Positions 1 through 6,668 of a stretch of 8,576 bases of DNA are shown piece after piece; the stretch's first letter is position 1, and every line of letters begins with the position of its first letter. Under the pieces are notes generated by a model. It was not told the DNA's origin. It saw only the letters and a list, made by a program, of their open reading frames with translations, and searched no databases. Position numbers and translations under genes: made by a program. The DNA is from Saprospiraceae bacterium UBA7687 (GTDB lineage Bacteria > Bacteroidota > Bacteroidia > Chitinophagales > Saprospiraceae), in assembly GCA_002482845.1 (NCBI GenBank), contig DLGT01000171.1:7655-16230 (forward strand), in the 5' to 3' direction.

Positions 1-344
1 TTTAAGCTAAAGACAAAAAGGCGGTGAGATTCCGTCTGTGGAAAATAAGTTACCCAAACAAAATTAATACTTTTATTATATGCATTTTGTTATACATACT
101 ATCTTCTGAAGTTTAATTTATCTTGCTGTATGATAAAATGAAATGAATTTTTTAACATCAATTCACAAAGGATAGCTATTTGCTTCGAGCCGGCGAGGCT
201 TTAACTTTTTTACTTCAGCGAGTCCACTCTAAAAGGTAAAACTAAAAAAAGAGTCCTGAAAGGACTCAATATGAATAACTGTGGGTGCAACCCACAGTAT
301 AAACAATAGCACTGCTCAACCCTGAAAGGGTTGAATGTTAGCAT
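1..344. repeat. Long direct repeat, copy 1
   Basis: This stretch recurs at 509-852 with a constant offset of 508 and no gaps. By eye I count 9 mismatches in 344 bases (about 97% identity), at 64, 67, 73, 74, 78, 80, 97, 122 and 184; six of them cluster in 64-80, and 185-344 is identical to its partner. It starts at the window edge, so it may extend further left. It has two parts: 1-219 is AT-rich DNA of unknown nature, and 220-344 is the left part of the MITE-like element at 220-457. I see no open reading frame of note. Confidence 0.95.
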
Positions 345-457
345 GTTAAACCCCTGCGGATTTTAGAAATCCTTGATATTGTCTTCCACCGGTTTTACCG
401 ATGGTTATTCAAATTTTATCCCTTCGGGATAATCAAATTACTTTTTAGAGTGGACTC
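220..457. mobile_element. MITE-like non-coding element with hairpin array
   Basis: The left end GAGTCCACTCTAAAA (220-234) is repeated inverted at 443-457, and the match extends to about 20 bp with one mismatch. The element is flanked on both sides by TTCAGC (214-219 and 458-463), a perfect 6-bp target duplication. Inside are six short palindromes with 3-5 base loops at 251-267, 279-297, 316-334, 358-372, 386-404 (one mismatch) and 416-432. The first and third share CCTGAAAGG. There is no reading frame, so mobility would need a transposase supplied elsewhere. Terminal repeats plus target duplication support a MITE; the hairpin array is unusual for one and also recalls REP/BIME-type repeats. 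I know of no named family that matches. Confidence 0.75.
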
Positions 458-463
458 TTCAGC

Positions 464-508
464 AGTTTTGGCTCAAGCAGTTTTTTGTTTATACCGTCTC
501 CAGTGACT
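464..508. other. Spacer between the two long repeats
   Basis: These 45 bases separate the right target duplication of the element from the second repeat copy. They probably continue the original target: removing the element and one TTCAGC joins 1-219 smoothly to this stretch. A small internal repeat, AGCAGTTTT then AGCAGTTTTT, is visible around 462-485. No gene is seen. Confidence 0.6.
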
Positions 509-852
509 TTTAAGCTAAAGACAAAAAGGCGGTGAGATTCCGTCTGTGGAAAATAAGTTACCCAAACAAAAGTATTACTTCCATTTTGTGCATTTTGTTA
601 TACAAACTATCTTCTGAAGTTTAATTTATATTGCTGTATGATAAAATGAAATGAATTTTTTAACATCAATTCACAAAGGATAGCTATTTGCCTCGAGCCG
701 GCGAGGCTTTAACTTTTTTACTTCAGCGAGTCCACTCTAAAAGGTAAAACTAAAAAAAGAGTCCTGAAAGGACTCAATATGAATAACTGTGGGTGCAACC
801 CACAGTATAAACAATAGCACTGCTCAACCCTGAAAGGGTTGAATGTTAGCAT
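509..852. repeat. Long direct repeat, copy 2 (truncated element)
   Basis: This is the partner of 1-344. Homology stops sharply after 852, where copy 1 continues into the rest of the MITE-like element and copy 2 runs into the A-tract and hairpin of a terminator. Copy 2 therefore holds the left terminal inverted repeat and the first three hairpins of the element (728-852) but not its right half. A tandem duplication of a roughly 508-bp unit followed by loss of the right part of the second copy would explain this. Two separate insertions would not easily explain the shared flank 1-219. Confidence 0.95.
728..852. mobile_element. Truncated second copy of the MITE-like element
   Basis: These bases are identical to 220-344 and are preceded by the same TTCAGC (722-727). 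The left terminal inverted repeat and the first three hairpins are present; the right half, the right terminal repeat and the right target duplication are missing. It is therefore not expected to be mobile by itself. Perfect identity over 125 bp, next to several mismatches in the flank, suggests a recent duplication or gene conversion between copies. Confidence 0.8.
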
Positions 853-892
853 AAAAAAAGTCCTTCATTTTATTTTTTAATAATGAAGGACT
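853..892 (-). terminator. Rho-independent terminator of the slyD transcript
   Basis: Read on the minus strand, the arm AGTCCTTCATT pairs with AATGAAGGACT (882-892 with 859-869, an 11-bp perfect stem around an AT-rich loop of 12 bases). It is followed directly by seven T residues (853-859). This is a classic intrinsic terminator. It lies about 170 bases beyond the stop of slyD and is the first hairpin plus T-tract met by that transcript. It abuts the truncated end of repeat copy 2. Confidence 0.8.
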
Positions 893-944
893 CTTATATT
901 TTTATTGAATTGTACTATGAGTCTACGCTGAAAACGGTTGAATT

Positions 945-997
945 TTGATAATCAAACGTTTTTCACCCTACCCTAAAGGGAAACGATTGATTATCAA
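945..997. repeat. Long imperfect inverted repeat downstream of slyD
   Basis: TGATAATCAA (946-955) pairs with TTGATTATCA (987-996). After one A/A mismatch CGTTT pairs with AAACG, giving about 16 bp of stem. The loop contains CCCTAAAGGG, which can form a further small hairpin. Neither strand has a T-tract next to it, so it is a poor intrinsic terminator. It could be an mRNA 3'-end stabiliser or the remnant of a small element. Confidence 0.65.
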
Positions 998-1065
998 TAG
1001 AGTGGGGAACAGTATATTCCAAGTACTCGTACCAAGGACTTTTATATTTTTATTTAGCTTTAATA

Positions 1066-1575
1066 TCAATGGTGATCATGACCACCATGATGCACATGTC
1101 CGTGGTCTAATTCAGATGGAGTGGCATCTCTTACTGCTAAGATTTCACCTTTGAAGTGGAGTGTTCTACCTGACATTGGATGATTAAAATCTACGACTAT
1201 TGCTTCTATTTTTGCTTCTTGGACAACACCGTGGTATACTCTGCCTTCATGATCATTCATCTCTAGTGGACTACCAGGGATAAGCTTAGATCTATCTATA
1301 TTACCTGTTTCATCCGCAAAGGATCCAATTGGAATTTCTACGACTGCTTGGTCTTCATATAATCCGTATGCATCTTCAGGTTCGAGTGTAAAAGCAAAAG
1401 AGTCACCTGCTAATTTATCTTCTAAATGTTCTTCAAATGAAGGCAACATCATACCGACACCAAATATAAATTCTAACGGGTCATCTCCATAAGTTTCTTC
1501 AATAAATTCACCTTCTGCGGTGTCTTCTGTGAGTTTGTAATGCAAAGTCACTACATGGTTTTTTTGAATATTCAT
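1066..1575 (-). CDS. slyD: FKBP-type peptidyl-prolyl isomerase, SlyD family
   Basis: The 169-residue protein matches SlyD throughout. It is predicted to be a cytoplasmic folding helper that isomerises X-Pro bonds and binds unfolded chains and metal ions. The first FKBP half spans about residues 1-70, with the GVGMMLPSFEEHL stretch corresponding to the usual G.G.LI.GLE..L motif. A chaperone-type insert-in-flap domain follows at about 73-127, after EDAYG. The second FKBP half includes VVDFNHPMSGRTLHF (128-141). The tail 157-169 holds seven histidines, fitting SlyD metal binding, but lacks the cysteines of the longer E. coli tail (196 residues in E. coli). There is no signal peptide. It lies 54 bp after the barrel gene on the same strand, so it may be cotranscribed or use its own promoter near 1610. 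The start fits the family N-terminus. Confidence 0.96.
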   Translation of the reverse strand: MNIQKNHVVTLHYKLTEDTAEGEFIEETYGDDPLEFIFGVGMMLPSFEEHLEDKLAGDSFAFTLEPEDAYGLYEDQAVVEIPIGSFADETGNIDRSKLIPGSPLEMNDHEGRVYHGVVQEAKIEAIVVDFNHPMSGRTLHFKGEILAVRDATPSELDHGHVHHGGHDHH

Positions 1576-1609
1576 ACTTTTGTATTTATTAATGGAAAAA
1601 AAATAAGGT

Positions 1610-1618
1610 GTAAAGGTA
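1610..1618 (-). promoter_or_regulatory. Possible -7 box for slyD
   Basis: On the minus strand the sequence TACCTTTAC lies 34 bases before the slyD start. It fits the Bacteroidota -7 consensus TAnnTTTG with one change (A for G). I find no clear TTTG -33 element at the expected distance, so this is weak. If real, slyD can be transcribed apart from the two upstream genes. Confidence 0.3.
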
Positions 1619-1629
1619 GTACAATAATT

Positions 1630-3255
1630 TTAAAATACTACTGATATTCCTACCATACCATTGATTCCGACACTTGGATAACCATACCATCTTTCGTATT
1701 TATTATCCAATAAATTGATGCCACGTACAAAAGCACCAAATTTTTCAGTAAATTTATATTCTACAGATGCATTCAAATCAAATAAAACATTGGACTTGGT
1801 GATTTCACCTTCATTATTGATGAAATCTACTTTGTCATTAAAAAACAACTCTCCTTTTATTTTTAATTTATTTTCCAGAAAGCTAATTTTAGTATATGCA
1901 TTTGCTTCTAAATTTGGTAGGTGCCAAGCATTCTCGAGTATATTTAAATCAAATACATTTTGGGTCAACCAACCACCAAGAGTGATATTATCAGTGATGG
2001 CAAAGTCTAAGTTACCACTCAAAAACACCACGTTTAGATCATCTGTGATCATGTCAAAATATCTCAAGTCTGATCTGTTGTTTAGCAAAAATACTTGATT
2101 GCTGATTTGTTTGTAACCACCTTTTATTTGATAGTTTAGGAATGAAAATTGACCTTTTACACCACCAAAATATTCTAGACGAATAGCATTGGTGACGGAA
2201 GCTATATTAGTGGATAACCAAGGATTGATAGCGGCAGTATTACGAAGATTATTGGTAAAATAATCTTGGGTAGTTCCCACAAATATTTGGAGATTAGGAC
2301 CTACAATACCATATGAAAGTAATACTTCTGGAAATAGTGCTGACTGTTTATTACCATCATAAATATAATTCAATCCTACGTTTACAATAAAATTTCCAAA
2401 CTCAGTTTTAATGGATGGTACTAACTTCGTAGTGAACAAATTTATAGAAGAATCAGCATTCATAGCCGTTTGTTCGATTCGACCATCGAGCATAAAGACG
2501 GTTGCTTCCCCTACATGTTTTTCGCCATGACCAGCCAGTGCAATCGTGCTTTCACGAGCATCGGTATTATCCATGTTGAAGCTTTTGAGCGCAAGATTCA
2601 GGTCGTAGTTGATATTGTATTTTGTTCGCTCTGCATTGGTAATACCTGCTTTTACATCAAGGGTATTTAAACTACGCTTTGATGCTTCTTCTGAAAAATT
2701 ATCGTCGACATTTAAATCGGTATGGTAGAAATATCTATTATTGTTAGCAAACTTCACACCGCCATAAAGTTTTGTGTTTTCTTTGATCATATACGAACCA
2801 TAAACATCCGCCAAAAGATTGCTATACTTTTGATAAGGATTTTTATTGGAATTGTCCAAAGCGCTAAAGTCCAAATGAACACCTGCGTCGTATGTGTCTT
2901 TTTTTGCCGTGTGGTAACCTGCCATTACATCAGGATTGTTTAAGATACCATATCCTGCGATGATGTACCCTTTGTTCACTTTAAATGGACTATCAGGGTT
3001 CATGGCAAGCGGTTTGATCTGCGGATCAGGGTATTTAAGTTCAATTGGCACAATGGTAATGTCATACTTATAAGCAGGGCTAAAAGGTTTTTGCACAGGT
3101 AAAACTGATTTTATGCTAACCTTTTGGGCATCTTCAAGATTTGCTTCAAATGACTTGATTACTTCCACTTGATTTAATTGAATCTTGGTTGTATCGTTTT
3201 GTGCGCTAAGTTGATTTGCGACAAGGAAAGTGATAAAGATGATAAAACGATTCAT
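1630..3255 (-). CDS. Outer-membrane beta-barrel protein, plugless TonB-receptor-like
   Basis: The 541-residue protein begins with a signal peptide (hydrophobic FIIFITFLVANQLSA, likely cleaved after Ala18). A short stretch resembling the start of a TonB-receptor plug follows (LNQVEVIKSF, about 27-36), but instead of a full plug domain there is only a linker of roughly 60 residues rich in proline and lysine. From about residue 95 to the end, alternating short strands and polar loops are typical of a beta-barrel, and the protein ends in a terminal phenylalanine (GISVVF), the usual outer-membrane insertion signal. Near the end, GAFVRGINLLDNKYERW matches the TonB-receptor C-terminal pattern. The start lies 39 bp after the TPR gene, so the two are very likely one operon. 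Bacteroidota genomes often pair such a barrel with a long TPR protein (from memory). The substrate is unknown; without a plug, TonB-driven uptake is unlikely. Confidence 0.85.
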   Translation of the reverse strand: MNRFIIFITFLVANQLSAQNDTTKIQLNQVEVIKSFEANLEDAQKVSIKSVLPVQKPFSPAYKYDITIVPIELKYPDPQIKPLAMNPDSPFKVNKGYIIAGYGILNNPDVMAGYHTAKKDTYDAGVHLDFSALDNSNKNPYQKYSNLLADVYGSYMIKENTKLYGGVKFANNNRYFYHTDLNVDDNFSEEASKRSLNTLDVKAGITNAERTKYNINYDLNLALKSFNMDNTDARESTIALAGHGEKHVGEATVFMLDGRIEQTAMNADSSINLFTTKLVPSIKTEFGNFIVNVGLNYIYDGNKQSALFPEVLLSYGIVGPNLQIFVGTTQDYFTNNLRNTAAINPWLSTNIASVTNAIRLEYFGGVKGQFSFLNYQIKGGYKQISNQVFLLNNRSDLRYFDMITDDLNVVFLSGNLDFAITDNITLGGWLTQNVFDLNILENAWHLPNLEANAYTKISFLENKLKIKGELFFNDKVDFINNEGEITKSNVLFDLNASVEYKFTEKFGAFVRGINLLDNKYERWYGYPSVGINGMVGISVVF

Positions 3256-3294
3256 ATTGTATTTTTAATTTATATGCTAATAAATGTATTTCTA

Positions 3295-6200
3295 TTACTT
3301 ACCACCTGAAGGTTGCATTTCCAATTGGTTTGTTCCAGGTGCTTTAATTCTATTGTTTTGTTGCTCGAGTGTCTCAATTGTTTTCAATTTTGCGGTTGCA
3401 GTGGATATCAACTCTTTATCATCCGCAAAATTTTCTACGACTGCTTCTAGTGCTGCTCGAGCATTAAACAAGTCCTTATTCAAGACATAGATATCCGACA
3501 TAAGAATCAAACTTTTAGCTATCCAATACGGATAAAGTGTGTTCTTCTCATTGGCAGCATTACATTGGTTTTCAGCTTCTTCATTTTTATTTTGTTTGAA
3601 TAAAATGTCAGCTACCAAAAATCTAGACTCAGCTGCTTGATTATTATTAATCATATCACCCACTTTGGCAAATGAAGATTTTGCAACATCCCATTCACTG
3701 TTTTTGTATTGAATTTTACCTAAATAATAGATCGCTGACGATTTATCATCTATATTAGACTGTGGATGATTTGATACCAATGGACTGTATTTTTTAACGG
3801 CATCGCTATTTCCAACTCTAAACCCACTACGAAGTGCTCCTAATGTCGCTTGATATTTTTCAGCTTCATCTTTAGTATTGGTGTAATAAAGGTCATAATA
3901 TTTATAAGCCTTATCAAAAGATTGAGTGTGATTGTAAGATATCAACGCTGCCTTTTTTAAGGCTTGAAGATAATATTCTGATACACCAAGCTTGACCAAT
4001 TTCTCATAATCTTCTAAAGCTGCACTATATTTTTTAAGAATAGTATTTGATTCAGCCCTATAATAATGTGCTTTTATTCGATTGGCACCATTTGGGTATT
4101 TTGACAGGTAATTGTCAAAACCAAGGATGGCTTTGTCATATTCCCCATCATTGTATCTTAAGTCACCGACCATATATGCCAGTGAATCTGCCGCCATTCC
4201 TGTGAGTGAATAACCCGGCAAAGTACCTACATAAGCGATGTATTCGTCAGATTGCCCCAGATCGTTGATATATATTTCTTGTAAACTTAACATAGCGCTT
4301 TCTGCTTCTTTAGAAGATGGATTATTGTCAAAAATGCTTTTGTATTGCTTAATGGCAGAAGTCATGTCACCTTTATTATAGGCTATCAAACCAAGTTTAA
4401 GATAAGCAGCATTTTTTAAAGGGCTATTTTTGTAATTCGTAACCAATTCTGTAAACGATGTATAAGCATTGTCTACGTTTTCTAGTTCGAAGTATGTATC
4501 ACCTAATTGCAAGAGTGCATCATCAGCGTATTCTGAAGTAGCATGATCTTTTTTGATATCTAACAGAGTCAATACCTTTTCATATGGCTCACCGAGTAAA
4601 CCTTCGATCATTGCCTTTTGGTACATGGCATATACAAAACTACCTTGTTTTTTGGCTATGGCTTGTTCGTAAAAAACCATTGCATCTTGATATTGATTCG
4701 ATTTAAAAAGACAATCCCCTGTACGAACTAAAGCATCAGGCAATACCTTATTCAATAAATCATTATTTTTGATAGAATTTCTTTTGATATTAAAACCTAC
4801 TATGGCGTTTTTAAAACTTTTTTCAGCATTTTTGTAGTCTTTAAGTTCTAGATAATTATATCCTTGCGCATAATGTCCAACATTAGGGGAAGACTCGTCA
4901 GGTAAGTTTTCAAGTCCATTAGAAAGATCAAAATAATCATCAAATGCGGTGATGGATTTTTTATATTCACCTTTTTCATTTAGGATTTGAGCCATCCAAA
5001 AAGATGCTTGTGCATACGATGGTTTATTCAGTTTATATTTTTTTGATTTCTCAAAGTTTTTGTTGGCATTATCTGTTTCACCTGCATTGTACAATTGCAT
5101 ACCGTATTTAAGGGCTACACTTTGATAAGTAATTTTCAATCTATCGGTCAAAGATGGTAATCCTTCTATGATCTGTATAGCCGATGCAAAATCACCTGTA
5201 TTTTCAAGGATCTCCGTGATGATATCTTGTGATTGTTTGTGGTAAGGAGAGTCCTTGTCCAATTTAACGAGTGTGTTTATGGCTTCTCTTTCGAATCCTG
5301 CTTCGGCTGAGAGCTTACCATAATTAAAGGTGGCTTCTTCCTTCATACTTTGTTCGTAATCCATCAAACTCACTTTACGGAAAGCAGCTCTAGCGGAGAC
5401 CAAATCACCCGTCCGATAGTAACAATCAGCCAAATAATAATTGACCAATTGACCAAGTTTGGAGTCTAAAAGGTTTAATTCCCTGAAGTTTTTGATGGCG
5501 GACTCATATTTTTCTAATTGATATTGGGCAAAACCTAATTGGTAAAACTCTTCTATCGTGAGTTTGTCCGTATTGGCTTCGTAATATTCTAGATGTGGCA
5601 GCGCTTTTTCGTATTCTTTACGTTTGAAGTAAGACTGGCCAAGAAGTAATCTGATTTCCTTTCTGTTTCTAAGTTCAGGGTCTCTTAAAGATTGTTCGGC
5701 ATACGAAATGACTTTTTCTGGTTGGTTTTGTGCAAAATATATCTGCGTAATATAATATGGTACAAATGATTTGTACACATCTGAACTATTGACCTTTTGG
5801 AAACTTTGTACGGCATCAGCATAATTTCCTTTGAAGTAATCGCAAAGGCCAAAGTAATAATTGGATGCGTAGTAATAAATATTTTTTATTTCTTTGGTAC
5901 GTCCAAAATCTGCTTTAGCATCATCAAATTCTTTATTTACAAAATGCGAATACCCTTTTTTGAAGCTAGCTTCCGACATGTCTAGTTCAGGTAGATTATC
6001 AAGATCAGCCATGGCGTACATCTCCGTAGACTTTTTATACCATTTTTGGTTATAATAATAACTACCTAGCTCAAGGATTGCAGGTGTAGTGATAGGATCT
6101 GGATATTTCAGACCTATGAAAGATAAAAGTTCGTTTTCGCCACTGCTGAGATCTAGCCTGAGACCTGAGATAGCTGAAAGAACAGCTGCATCGTTTATTA

Positions 6201-6405
6201 AATTATCAAACTGATCTTGGGTAGGTGGGATAGATTGTCTAATGTGTTCATTAGTAATAAATCTTGTGGGACCATAAAGTTGGGCATCAAAGAATATTTG
6301 GCCAAGCTTATATTTCTCCAATCGATCTTTGTCTATGGCATTTTCTTGAGCATAATTGTAGGAAATCATAAAGCTCAAAAAGCAAATAATTAATAATGTT
6401 CTCAT
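3295..6405 (-). CDS. Large exported TPR-repeat protein
   Basis: The protein has 1036 residues from the Met at 6405. I prefer this start to the upstream in-frame one at 6486 because it puts a clean signal peptide at the N-terminus (MRTLLIICFLSFMISYNYA, cleavage near residue 19) and because the likely -7 box (6462-6469) lies between the two starts. No lipobox is seen: the Cys at 8 follows Ile. From about residue 108 to 1010 I count about two dozen helix-hairpin units with the TPR pattern (for example LGQSYFKRKEYEKALPHLE and LGDTYFELENVDNAYTSF). The end is a short Gly/Pro/Gln-rich tail. It probably forms a periplasmic or outer-membrane-facing solenoid for binding partner proteins; its partner may be the barrel encoded 39 bp downstream. 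The biochemical role is unknown to me. I considered a type IX secretion subunit such as SprE/PorW, but the length and domain order do not show it. Confidence 0.9.
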   Translation of the reverse strand: MRTLLIICFLSFMISYNYAQENAIDKDRLEKYKLGQIFFDAQLYGPTRFITNEHIRQSIPPTQDQFDNLINDAAVLSAISGLRLDLSSGENELLSFIGLKYPDPITTPAILELGSYYYNQKWYKKSTEMYAMADLDNLPELDMSEASFKKGYSHFVNKEFDDAKADFGRTKEIKNIYYYASNYYFGLCDYFKGNYADAVQSFQKVNSSDVYKSFVPYYITQIYFAQNQPEKVISYAEQSLRDPELRNRKEIRLLLGQSYFKRKEYEKALPHLEYYEANTDKLTIEEFYQLGFAQYQLEKYESAIKNFRELNLLDSKLGQLVNYYLADCYYRTGDLVSARAAFRKVSLMDYEQSMKEEATFNYGKLSAEAGFEREAINTLVKLDKDSPYHKQSQDIITEILENTGDFASAIQIIEGLPSLTDRLKITYQSVALKYGMQLYNAGETDNANKNFEKSKKYKLNKPSYAQASFWMAQILNEKGEYKKSITAFDDYFDLSNGLENLPDESSPNVGHYAQGYNYLELKDYKNAEKSFKNAIVGFNIKRNSIKNNDLLNKVLPDALVRTGDCLFKSNQYQDAMVFYEQAIAKKQGSFVYAMYQKAMIEGLLGEPYEKVLTLLDIKKDHATSEYADDALLQLGDTYFELENVDNAYTSFTELVTNYKNSPLKNAAYLKLGLIAYNKGDMTSAIKQYKSIFDNNPSSKEAESAMLSLQEIYINDLGQSDEYIAYVGTLPGYSLTGMAADSLAYMVGDLRYNDGEYDKAILGFDNYLSKYPNGANRIKAHYYRAESNTILKKYSAALEDYEKLVKLGVSEYYLQALKKAALISYNHTQSFDKAYKYYDLYYTNTKDEAEKYQATLGALRSGFRVGNSDAVKKYSPLVSNHPQSNIDDKSSAIYYLGKIQYKNSEWDVAKSSFAKVGDMINNNQAAESRFLVADILFKQNKNEEAENQCNAANEKNTLYPYWIAKSLILMSDIYVLNKDLFNARAALEAVVENFADDKELISTATAKLKTIETLEQQNNRIKAPGTNQLEMQPSGGK

Positions 6406-6461
6406 TTGTATCTTGTTTACCTGAAAATTATTCAATCGTAAAAGGTGATCGAAATAAAACG

Positions 6462-6469
6462 CAAAATTA
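6462..6469 (-). promoter_or_regulatory. -7 box of the TPR/barrel operon
   Basis: On the minus strand TAATTTTG matches the Bacteroidota -7 consensus TAnnTTTG perfectly. It lies 56 bases before the chosen start of the TPR gene, giving a leader of about 50 bases. An upstream TTG (in ACTTGC, around 6484-6486) is nearer than the usual -33 spacing, so that element is doubtful. Confidence 0.6.
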
Positions 6470-6652
6470 CAAAAAAATATTTGCAAGTAGTATATAATGA
6501 AGCAAATACGAATAGAAGATTTATTGAATACAAACCAACAAGTCCAAATCAGGTTGCCACATATTTGTCTTTTATGATCAGGTTTAAATCAAAAACTACC
6601 GTTGTTTTTGGGTATATTTTATGAATTCCCATGTTAAAAAGTAATAAAGCTT

Positions 6653-6660
6653 TATATTTG
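6653..6660 (+). promoter_or_regulatory. -7 box of the linker-protein/secG operon
   Basis: TATATTTG matches the consensus TAnnTTTG exactly and ends only eight bases before the ATG at 6669. The start of transcription would fall at about 6665-6669, so the mRNA would be leaderless or nearly so. I see no convincing -33 TTTG. Together with the box at 6462-6469 it makes a divergent promoter region of about 260 bp; the rest of that gap is AT-rich with no gene I can support. Confidence 0.6.
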
Positions 6661-6668
6661 CGTCCATT

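Noticed and set aside
251..432. Row of palindromes taken as a CRISPR array
   Set aside because: The palindromes differ in sequence, so there is no constant repeat with variable spacers, and no cas gene is present.
728..893. Second element copy ending at GGACTC (888-893) as a shorter complete element
   Set aside because: Only six bases match the expected right end and the sequence after 893 does not repeat TTCAGC, so there is no target duplication; the hairpin is better read as the slyD terminator.
945..997. Inverted repeat as the slyD terminator
   Set aside because: No T-tract follows the stem on either strand; the hairpin at 853-892 has one.
945..1154. Plus-strand open frame of 69 codons
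   Set aside because: It overlaps the inverted repeat and the 3' end of slyD on the other strand, and its translation has no recognisable domain.
6497..6577. 26-codon plus-strand frame between the divergent promoters
   Set aside because: It is too short, has no ribosome binding site or recognisable motif, and could arise by chance.
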